From the NCBI GenBank assembly GCA_050740975.1, contig JBOIEE010000132.1:1-5245 (forward strand): a stretch of DNA of 5,245 bases. Reading direction: 5' to 3'. Under the pieces are notes generated by a model. It saw nothing but the letters and a program-made list of their open reading frames with translations, ran no database searches and was not told the DNA's origin. Within the stretch, counting starts at the first letter, position 1, and each line of letters opens with the position of its first letter. Below are positions 1-5,245 of the stretch, piece after piece. The position numbers were made by a program, and so were the translations under genes. The stretch is from JBOHHR01 sp050740975. Lineage in GTDB: Bacteria; Pseudomonadota; Gammaproteobacteria; JBOHHR01.

Positions 1-288
1 GCGCGGTACAAGACGGCTCCAGATCCAGCATGCGAGGTTCTCGCTGGTAGGGTTTTCTAATCCCTCGATCTCATTAAGATAATGATGATCGAGCTGTTCA
101 AAAATCGGCTGAAAGGCCGTAGCCACATCGGAGAAGTCCATCACCCAGCCGGTGTGCTCATCGACCCGGCCATCCACATATACCAGGATGTGGAAAGAAT
201 GCCCGTGCAGACGCTGACACTTATGCCCCTCGGGCACATGCGGCAACCGGTGCGCCGCCTCGATAACGAATGCCTTAAAGATTTGCAT
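1..288 (-). CDS. queD: 6-carboxy-5,6,7,8-tetrahydropterin synthase, 3' end cut by window edge
   Basis: QueD converts 7,8-dihydroneopterin triphosphate to 6-carboxytetrahydropterin in the cytoplasm, the first dedicated step toward the queuosine precursor preQ0. The first 96 residues are visible and the frame stays open to base 1; E. coli QueD is about 121 residues, so roughly 25 C-terminal residues are missing, including the pterin-anchoring Glu. Seen: an EAAHRLPHVPEGHKC block, zinc-ligand histidines H13, H28 and H30, catalytic C24 four residues before H28, and the D67-H68 pair in QLDHHYLN, followed by GLENPTSE. These align with E. coli H16, C27, H31, H33, D70 and H71 at a constant offset of three. 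The ATG at 288-286 fits the family N-terminus, and no other in-frame start lies nearby. There is no recognisable Shine-Dalgarno sequence before it. It lies 37 bases after the transaminase gene on the same strand. A eukaryote-type PTPS function is less likely, because the spacing matches QueD. Confidence 0.95.
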   Translation of the reverse strand, partial: MQIFKAFVIEAAHRLPHVPEGHKCQRLHGHSFHILVYVDGRVDEHTGWVMDFSDVATAFQPIFEQLDHHYLNEIEGLENPTSENLACWIWSRLVPR

Positions 289-304
289 CGCACAACAGCT
301 AACA

Positions 305-320
305 CTCGTGTTTGTACGAG
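305..320 (-). other. short inverted repeat in the dat-queD gap
   Basis: On the coding (minus) strand CTCGT and ACGAG pair as a 5-bp stem around a 6-base loop; a G-U pair could add one more step. It occupies the middle of the 37-base gap between the dat stop and the queD ATG. No T-run follows it, so it does not look like an intrinsic terminator. It might be a weak RNA hairpin affecting queD translation or mRNA processing, or chance; a 5-bp repeat is common by chance. Confidence 0.25.
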
Positions 321-325
321 AAGAA

Positions 326-1174
326 TCAGCGGTCCTCGAAAACAAACGCCTGTTTAGCTTGCTGATACATGGCGTTGACTCTTACCCACAGCGGCCCGGG
401 CACCCCTTCGCCAACGGGCGTTTGGTTTAACCGCACCACGGGGACGATCTCGCGCGTGGAACTGGTCAACCAGATCTCTTGCGCTTGCCACAACTCGGCT
501 TCGGAAACCCGCGTTTCGGCGCAAGGGATAGCATTCGCTCCGAGCATTTCAACCAGCAAGTCACGGGTGATCCCGGGGAGTATATGCGGGCCTCTGGGTG
601 GGGTTTTAATCAGACCGTGATCCATCACAAAGACGTTGCTGGCGGCTCCTTCGGTTACCCATCCGTCCCGCACTAAGATCGCCTCCCAGGCCCCGGCATT
701 CGCTGCTTGACAGCGCAAGAGCACATTCGCGATGAGCGATGTAGTCTTTATATCACAACGTCCCCAGCGAAAATCCGGGCAAAGTACGGCCGCGACGGGC
801 TCGGGCGACACGCATGCTTCTAAAGGCTTACTCATGATGAATACCGTAGCCTTTGGAGGCGTGACGGGCACGTGGTCGCGTTCGCTCACCCCGCGGCTTA
901 GTTGAATATAAACACTTTGGTTGCCGCCACCGTTCTCGTTAACGATCCTACCAATGAGGGATCGCCACTGCTCGCGCGGGAAAGGGGCCTCGATGCGCAC
1001 GGCCGCAAGGCTGTTCTCCAATCTTTGCAGGTGCTGCTCTAAGCGAAAGGGCCGGCCCGCATAGACCGGGATAACCTCGTACACGGCATCCCCGAAGATA
1101 AAACCCCGGTCCATCACCGGAATGTACGCCTCCTGTAATGGCAAAAAAGCGCCGTTCAAATAAACCAAGGACAC
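326..1174 (-). CDS. dat: D-amino-acid transaminase (class IV PLP aminotransferase)
   Basis: This is a cytosolic fold-type IV PLP enzyme of 282 residues, the usual length. The family moves the amino group between D-amino acids and 2-oxo acids, typically D-Ala plus 2-oxoglutarate to pyruvate plus D-Glu. Seen: RGFIFGDAVYEV at 23-34, R51 for the PLP phosphate, Y89, R99 and H101 in SERDH, the Schiff-base lysine K143 in DIKTTSL, and E175 in TEGAASN, which contacts the pyridine nitrogen. R99/H101 align with the R98/H100 carboxylate trap of Bacillus D-amino acid transaminase, which argues against IlvE; the DIKTTSLIANVL context argues against PabC. The start is GTG, with a plausible N-terminus (LVYLNG). 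It lies 7 bases after the dacA stop, with a weak AGGG ribosome site overlapping that stop, so coupled translation is likely. Substrate preference is inferred from residues only. Confidence 0.9.
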   Translation of the reverse strand: MSLVYLNGAFLPLQEAYIPVMDRGFIFGDAVYEVIPVYAGRPFRLEQHLQRLENSLAAVRIEAPFPREQWRSLIGRIVNENGGGNQSVYIQLSRGVSERDHVPVTPPKATVFIMSKPLEACVSPEPVAAVLCPDFRWGRCDIKTTSLIANVLLRCQAANAGAWEAILVRDGWVTEGAASNVFVMDHGLIKTPPRGPHILPGITRDLLVEMLGANAIPCAETRVSEAELWQAQEIWLTSSTREIVPVVRLNQTPVGEGVPGPLWVRVNAMYQQAKQAFVFEDR

Positions 1175-1184
1175 CTTAGCCCTA
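1175..1184 (-). promoter_or_regulatory. dacA stop overlapping a weak dat ribosome-binding site
   Basis: The coding strand reads TAGGGCTAAG and then the GTG start of dat. The TAG stop of dacA supplies the first bases of an AGGG Shine-Dalgarno-like element, five bases ahead of GTG. This supports the GTG as the dat start and suggests that ribosomes finishing dacA reinitiate on dat. The match to the consensus is modest. Confidence 0.45.
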
Positions 1185-2333
1185 CTTTAGAAGCAGCCTG
1201 ATCTCATCGCTCAGGCGCTGGATGATGCCCCCTTCCGCTACCGCCTGCAGGGCTATCAGTGGACGATTCAACAACCTGCTTTCGCCGAGGGCGACCTTCA
1301 ACACACCTTTGTGTTCCCCTTTACTCAGCGGCGCGATGATTCGCTGCGGTAGATCGACAGAGGTTTTAAGCGCTCCTGCTTGACGCCTTGGGATGGTGAC
1401 AAATAGGTCGTGCTCAAGTCCCAGCGCAACCTCCGGGTTTTCGCCCTTCCACACCCGAGCCTTAGCCACCGGCTGCAAGGCCGCAAATAGGCGATGGGTC
1501 TCATAGAAGCGAAAACCGTAATTGAGCAAAGATTGACTCTCTTGAGTGCGCACCCCCTCGCTCTGCGCACCCAGGATAACCGAGATCAACCGCATGTCCT
1601 TATGGCGCGCCGAGGCGACCAGGCAATACCCTGCGTTTTGGGTATGCCCGGTTTTTACCCCATCGATCGCCGGGTCTAACCACAACAGGCGGTTGCGGTT
1701 GTGTTGGGGGATCCCGTTATAGGTATACTCTTTGACTGAAAACGATTTATAGATCTCTGGAAAATCCCGGATCAAGGCCGCCGTCACTGTCGCCGCATCC
1801 CGCGCCGTCATGTAGTGGTCCGGGTGAGGAAGTCCGCTGCTGTTCGTAAAATGCGAGCCCTTCAAACCCAAGCGCGCCGCGTAAAGGTTCATCAGCTCTG
1901 CAAACACCTCCTCGCTGCCTGAGAGATGCTCCGCCAGGGCGATGCTGGCATCATTTCCAGACTGAACGATCACACCCAAGAGCAGATCCTTGACCTTAAC
2001 CGGCTTGGCGACTTCGATAAACGTGCGCGAGCCCGCCGCCCTCCAAGCCTTCTCACTCACCACAACCTCATCGGCTAGATGAATGTCGTTTTGCTGCAAT
2101 CCGGCCGCCACCGCGTACACAGCCATAATCTTGGTGAGACTCGCCGGTTCCAAAGCGGTATCGGCGTTTTGTTCCGATAACACCTGCCCGCTATCGGCAT
2201 CGACCAGGATATGGGCTTTGGCCGTGACCGGTGGAGGTTTCGGCACCATTTCGGTGGCGGTCGCGCTGATGGCGAATACGGTAAACGCTAAGCTTAAGCC
2301 TGTAACGGCGGTTCTCCCTCGGGATCTCATCAC
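1182..2333 (-). CDS. dacA: D-alanyl-D-alanine carboxypeptidase, PBP5/DacA family
   Basis: This low-molecular-weight penicillin-binding protein removes the terminal D-Ala from peptidoglycan pentapeptides at the periplasmic face of the inner membrane. It has 383 residues, close to the family norm. Seen: an N-terminal signal peptide (basic RSRGR, hydrophobic core to about residue 24, likely cleavage near ATA-TEM); the serine peptidase S11 triad S65-L-T-K68, S125-G-N127 and K227-T-G229; a C-terminal PBP5_C beta domain from about 280 to 367; and a final amphipathic segment, IIQRLSDEIRLLLK, which should act as the membrane anchor. Two adjacent starts are possible, GTG at 2333-2331 or ATG at 2330-2328, differing by one residue; neither has a clear ribosome site. 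It follows rlpA by 26 bases and precedes dat by 7. The family also includes DacC and DacD, and sequence alone does not separate them here. Released D-Ala links it to the downstream transaminase by inference. Confidence 0.96.
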   Translation of the reverse strand: MMRSRGRTAVTGLSLAFTVFAISATATEMVPKPPPVTAKAHILVDADSGQVLSEQNADTALEPASLTKIMAVYAVAAGLQQNDIHLADEVVVSEKAWRAAGSRTFIEVAKPVKVKDLLLGVIVQSGNDASIALAEHLSGSEEVFAELMNLYAARLGLKGSHFTNSSGLPHPDHYMTARDAATVTAALIRDFPEIYKSFSVKEYTYNGIPQHNRNRLLWLDPAIDGVKTGHTQNAGYCLVASARHKDMRLISVILGAQSEGVRTQESQSLLNYGFRFYETHRLFAALQPVAKARVWKGENPEVALGLEHDLFVTIPRRQAGALKTSVDLPQRIIAPLSKGEHKGVLKVALGESRLLNRPLIALQAVAEGGIIQRLSDEIRLLLK

Positions 2334-2359
2334 GGTTTATAGCGCCACGGAAGACCGCA

Positions 2360-3157
2360 TTAGTTTGACACCAACCGATAATCCCGCAATCCCAGGCGTG
2401 ACAGCTTCGGCCAAACGCTATCGGCTGTCTCTGCATTGGGAAATGGCCCGACATGCACGCGGTAAAGCGACTTGTTCGCGATCAGCGTTTTCTGTACCAG
2501 CACGCTGCCCTTCACTACTCGGCTCACTTTATGGCGCAAACGCTCTGCGTTTGCCAGGCTTTCAAACGCCCCAAGTTGCAAAAACACCGCTGCTTTCTCT
2601 GTGCGGGTAGCATTAGCTGGTAGGGCGGCGGAATGCTTCGTGCTGTTTTCGTTCTCGAAATCTAAGGCTTGGATCTTTACCGGGCCCGTGCCTTCAGCGG
2701 CGATGTCCAACGTGAGTGCGGCGACGTAGGAAAGATCGATAACGCGCCCTGGAATGAAAGGACCGCGGTCGTTGACCTTCATAATGGCGCTGCGCCCGTT
2801 GAAAAGATTCGTTACCTTGACGTACGTAGGTAATGGCAAGTGCTTGTGGGCGGCCGTCATCCGGTACATATCGTAAATCTCACCGCTGGAGGTACGCCGG
2901 CCGTGGAACTGTGCGCCATACCACGATGCAACGCCGGTCTCCACGAAGCCGTTGCTGCTGTTTAAGGTGTAATAGCGTTTGCCATTGACCACATACGACT
3001 CGCCGGTCGGCTGCTGGCGTTGCAGGGCCGGTTTGTTTTCGTCCGGTGACGTGATCTCTCGTTTGGCGGGTAGGGTACCACAGCCAGCCATCATCGCTAG
3101 GGGAAGGATGCGCAAGAACAAGCATCCCTGAGAAGCGATACCGCACGACGCACGCAC
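2360..3157 (-). CDS. rlpA: RlpA septal-ring lytic transglycosylase, lipoprotein with SPOR domain
   Basis: RlpA is an outer-membrane lipoprotein that cleaves peptide-free (denuded) glycan strands, notably at the septum. It has 265 residues. Seen: a lipoprotein signal ending MMAGC with the lipidated cysteine at C26; a linker; a double-psi beta-barrel domain at about 74-165 (GVASWYG, FHGRRTSSGE, MTAAHKHLPLPT, VNDRGPF, DLSYVAA); and a C-terminal SPOR domain at about 187-262 beginning VFLQLGAF. E93, D96, H104 and D130 match the active-site set E120, D123, H131 and D157 of Pseudomonas aeruginosa RlpA at a constant offset of 27, so it should be an active enzyme. E. coli RlpA, by contrast, has no demonstrated lytic activity. 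The start is GTG, chosen because AAAGGA lies six bases upstream and the lipoprotein signal follows directly. It sits 11 bases after the mltB stop and 26 before dacA, in the usual order for this locus. Confidence 0.96.
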   Translation of the reverse strand: MRASCGIASQGCLFLRILPLAMMAGCGTLPAKREITSPDENKPALQRQQPTGESYVVNGKRYYTLNSSNGFVETGVASWYGAQFHGRRTSSGEIYDMYRMTAAHKHLPLPTYVKVTNLFNGRSAIMKVNDRGPFIPGRVIDLSYVAALTLDIAAEGTGPVKIQALDFENENSTKHSAALPANATRTEKAAVFLQLGAFESLANAERLRHKVSRVVKGSVLVQKTLIANKSLYRVHVGPFPNAETADSVWPKLSRLGLRDYRLVSN

Positions 3158-3163
3158 TGGCTA

Positions 3164-3171
3164 TCCTTTTA
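3164..3171 (-). promoter_or_regulatory. rlpA ribosome-binding site overlapping the mltB stop
   Basis: The coding strand reads TAAAAGGA, then TAGCCA and the GTG start of rlpA. The AAAGGA core is six bases from the start, which is good spacing, and it decides the GTG at 3157-3155 as the start. Its first bases are the TAA stop of mltB, so the two genes are probably translationally coupled. This is the clearest ribosome site in the window. Confidence 0.75.
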
Positions 3172-4158
3172 GCTACCTAGATACGCACTTCGTATGGCGT
3201 TTGCGAGCTGGTATACCGCCATGGCGTACAAAGCACTGTGGTTGTAACGGGTGATGGCGTAGAAGTTATTAAACCCCAACCAATATTCGCTTTCTGCACC
3301 TGAATCGAATTCGACCACCGTGACCAGGGGATCGCTCGCTACATCGCCTTCTGGGATCATTCCGGAACGTTTAACCTGATTCCACGGAATAGCGGGTTTT
3401 AAGGCACCGTTCAACAAATGCCTATAGCCGGGCCCGTTGACCCGTGCGCGCATCGCCACTGGCCGCCCCCGCTCCCAACCGTGCCTTTGTAGATAATGCG
3501 CAACGCTGCCGATGGCGTCTTCGGGGTCATCCCAGATGTCGATCCGGCCATCGCGGTTGAAATCGACCGCGTAATCACGGAAGCTGCTGGAAATAAACTG
3601 GGGCATGCCCATCGCGCCGGCGTAAGAGCCCATCAGTTGCAGCGCATCCACGCGCTGTTCCCTGGCCATCAACAGAAACTGCTTTAACTCAGCGCGGAAA
3701 AAATCGGCCCGCTTGGGGTAATAGAAAGCGAGGGTGGACAAAGCGTCCGCGACTCGATATTTTCCTCTGTGCCGACCATAAAAGGTTTCCACCCCTATAA
3801 TGGCTACTATCGCTTCGGGAGCAACCCCATAGCGCCCCTCGGCTGCAAGCAAACTTTGCGCATTCTTGCGCCAAAAACTCACACCTTCTCGCGTTCGCTC
3901 GGGCGTCACAAAGATGGACCGGTACTCATACCACGGCTTTGCCTCCGCGGGGCGGGAGATCGCGGTCAGCACTTGCTGTGAAATCCTGACACGGTCGAAT
4001 AAGCGCCTTAACTGTCCTGCTTCAAAGCCATGGTCTGCCTCCATTTCCCGGATAAATTCCGCCACGGCGGGACTCTGCACCGCTCGCGCGGCCTGCGGGT
4101 AGCCGCTCACGGTTAGCAAAAGCGCGAGTGTAAACCGAATCAACGTTAACCAGACCAC
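3169..4158 (-). CDS. mltB: lytic murein transglycosylase B (MltB/SltB1 type)
   Basis: This enzyme cleaves the MurNAc-GlcNAc bond of peptidoglycan, leaving a 1,6-anhydro-MurNAc end, in the periplasm. It has 329 residues. Seen: a hydrophobic signal peptide at about 1-26 ending AARA; the family core with catalytic E124 in GVETFYGRH; ALSTLAFYYPKRADFFR; SYAGAMGMPQF, which lines the glycan groove; an EF-hand-like calcium loop beginning DFNRDGRIDIWDD at 199; DAIGSVAHYLQ; and the C-terminal GFNNFYAITRYNHS at about 295-308. No cysteine occurs anywhere, so the mature protein should be soluble rather than a lipoprotein like E. coli MltB; this resembles the soluble SltB1 form of Pseudomonas. The start is GTG, lying inside the last codons of rodA with a 13-base overlap and only a weak AGAG upstream. 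The stop provides part of the rlpA ribosome site. The assignment is firm; the exact start is less so. Confidence 0.95.
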   Translation of the reverse strand: MVWLTLIRFTLALLLTVSGYPQAARAVQSPAVAEFIREMEADHGFEAGQLRRLFDRVRISQQVLTAISRPAEAKPWYEYRSIFVTPERTREGVSFWRKNAQSLLAAEGRYGVAPEAIVAIIGVETFYGRHRGKYRVADALSTLAFYYPKRADFFRAELKQFLLMAREQRVDALQLMGSYAGAMGMPQFISSSFRDYAVDFNRDGRIDIWDDPEDAIGSVAHYLQRHGWERGRPVAMRARVNGPGYRHLLNGALKPAIPWNQVKRSGMIPEGDVASDPLVTVVEFDSGAESEYWLGFNNFYAITRYNHSALYAMAVYQLANAIRSAYLGS

Positions 4159-5245
4159 CAGCTCTTGTGAGTTTGGATGGACATCAAGATACCGAAACCC
4201 GCCAGCAGAGTCACTAACGAGGTTCCGCCATAGCTCACTAAGGGCAACGGGATCCCGACTACAGGCAGTTGCCCCGACACCATGCCCATGTTAACGAACA
4301 CATAGACAAACAAGGTGACGGACAAGCTGGCGGCGAACAATCGGGAGAACGTGCTTTGCGCCGTGGTGGCGATATACAGACCTCTTAATGCCACAAACAG
4401 GTAAACGCAGAGCAATACGAGCACCCCTATAAAACCGAACTCTTCACACAACACGGCGAAGACAAAATCCGTTGATCGTTCTGGAATGAACTCCAGATGT
4501 GACTGCGTGCCGTTCAGCCAACCCTTCCCGTAGAGTCCTCCGGAGCCGACGGCGATTTTCGCTTGAATAATATGATAGCCGCTTCCCAGGGGATCTTTTT
4601 CCGGATCGAGCAAAGTCAGGATGCGTTGGCGCTGATACTCATGCATGTGATACCACAGCAATGGGGCTGAGACAACCGCCAGCAGCCCCGCGGCCCCGAT
4701 CAAGCGCCAGCTTACCCCAGAAAAATACAATACCGAGATCCCGGCCGCCACGATCATCACCGCCGTGCCGAGATCCGGCTGCCGCGCGATGAGGGCCACA
4801 GGAACCGCGATCAACAACAGCCCGACCAGCAGACTCAGGAATCGAGGTGGGATCGCTCTGTCGCCGAGGTACCATGCCACCACCATCGGAACCCCGATTT
4901 TCATCAGTTCCGATGGCTGAAAACGCAGCACGCCCAAATCAAGCCAGCGCCGAGCGCCCTTTCCGGTGCCATGCGTTAGCACGCCTAACAGCAAAATGAG
5001 GCAAAAACCATAAAGCCAAGGCGACCATCGCGCGTACTGAGTGGGCGTGATCTGGGCCAGTGTGACCATGGCTACCAATCCAAGGCACATATGAATAACT
5101 TGCCGCAGAACGTCTTGCGCATTCTTGCCTGAGGCGCTGAAGAGGACCACGACACCGATGAGGCAAAGCGCGATCACGCCGCTTAACAAAGGGGCATCGA
5201 TATGCATACGCGCCAGCAGACCGCCGCGTTTATCCAGGCTGCCCG
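4146..5245 (-). CDS. rodA: RodA, elongasome peptidoglycan glycosyltransferase, 5' end cut by window edge
   Basis: RodA (MrdB) is the SEDS-family inner-membrane polymerase that builds glycan strands from lipid II together with PBP2 during rod elongation. The first in-window ATG is at 5207-5205, giving 353 residues, but the frame stays open to the edge. The codons above it read DKRGGLLAR and then MHIDAPLL, which resembles the N-terminal region of Pseudomonas and E. coli RodA ahead of their HID/HLD motif, so the true start is probably outside. Numbering from that ATG, seen: multiple hydrophobic helices; RFQPSE at 95-100; RQPDLGT at 142-148; YQRQR at 191-195; GSGGLYGKGWLNGTQS at 221-236; FIPERSTDF at 240-248 with D247 matching the essential D262 of E. 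coli; and MVSGQLPVVGIPLPLVSYGG at 309-328. FtsW is the paralogue, but YQRQR, GTQSHLEFIPE and the neighbours favour RodA. Its last 13 bases overlap mltB. The PBP2 gene usually lies immediately upstream, beyond this window. Confidence 0.97.
   Translation of the reverse strand, partial: GSLDKRGGLLARMHIDAPLLSGVIALCLIGVVVLFSASGKNAQDVLRQVIHMCLGLVAMVTLAQITPTQYARWSPWLYGFCLILLLGVLTHGTGKGARRWLDLGVLRFQPSELMKIGVPMVVAWYLGDRAIPPRFLSLLVGLLLIAVPVALIARQPDLGTAVMIVAAGISVLYFSGVSWRLIGAAGLLAVVSAPLLWYHMHEYQRQRILTLLDPEKDPLGSGYHIIQAKIAVGSGGLYGKGWLNGTQSHLEFIPERSTDFVFAVLCEEFGFIGVLVLLCVYLFVALRGLYIATTAQSTFSRLFAASLSVTLFVYVFVNMGMVSGQLPVVGIPLPLVSYGGTSLVTLLAGFGILMSIQTHKSWWSG

Noticed and set aside
305..320. Possible intrinsic terminator after dat
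   Set aside because: The stem is only 5 bp and no T-run follows on the coding strand.
82..357. 91-residue plus-strand open frame
   Set aside because: It is the antisense shadow of queD and the end of dat; the minus strand carries conserved QueD motifs.
326..1174. Aminodeoxychorismate lyase (PabC) reading of the class IV aminotransferase, suggested by the nearby pterin gene queD
   Set aside because: The carboxylate-trap R99/H101 and the DIKTTSLIANVL lysine context fit D-amino acid transaminase better, as does the dacA neighbour.
2334..2359. TATAAA-like promoter element before dacA
   Set aside because: It sits in a 26-base gap with no plausible -35 partner, and its position (TATAAACC directly before the GTG) is too close to the start codon.
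2083..2610. 175-residue open frame on the plus strand across the dacA/rlpA junction
   Set aside because: It lies antisense to two clear enzymes, has no recognisable domain or ribosome site, and its length follows from their codon composition.
4939..5166. Minus-strand open frame in another phase inside rodA (also 4639-4875)
   Set aside because: They are out-of-phase reads of the RodA coding sequence with no family resemblance.
1..5245. A novel defence, mobile or CRISPR-like system
   Set aside because: Every long stretch is explained by conserved wall genes or queD; no repeats, integrase, transposase or atypical composition were seen.

Overview
The window is a tightly packed block of the bacterial cell-elongation and peptidoglycan-remodelling cluster, read entirely from the minus strand. 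In transcription order (right to left) it holds rodA (its 5' end runs off the window), mltB/sltB1, rlpA, a DacA/PBP5-type D,D-carboxypeptidase, a D-amino-acid transaminase, and queD (its 3' end runs off the left edge). The longest gap between genes is 37 bases, so no stretch over 300 bases lacks a gene. I see no RNA gene, mobile element, CRISPR array, convincing promoter or convincing terminator.

The organism is most likely a gammaproteobacterium. The order rodA-mltB-rlpA-dacA matches the Pseudomonas type of this locus, and E. coli has the same genes without mltB. RodA and QueD also match their E. coli counterparts over long stretches. Base composition is moderately GC-rich and even across all six genes, with no sign of recent transfer. 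I cannot name a genus.

RodA is the glycan-strand polymerase of the elongasome in the inner membrane. MltB and RlpA are exported lytic transglycosylases that cut glycan strands, and RlpA carries a SPOR domain for septal, peptide-stripped glycan. The PBP5-type enzyme trims the terminal D-alanine from pentapeptides. The next gene encodes a cytosolic PLP enzyme whose residues fit D-amino acid transamination, so it could interconvert D-Ala and D-Glu, which are a product and a precursor of the same wall chemistry. QueD, a queuosine/pterin enzyme, is a functional outsider that sits co-directionally at the end.

The gene junctions suggest one transcript with translational coupling: a 13-base rodA/mltB overlap, and 11-, 26-, 7- and 37-base gaps after that. 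All four complete genes appear to start with GTG. I found no clearly undescribed system. The points most worth checking are the Dat insertion beside dacA, the truncated RodA start, the GTG starts, the absence of a lipobox in MltB, and the leaderless-looking queD start.
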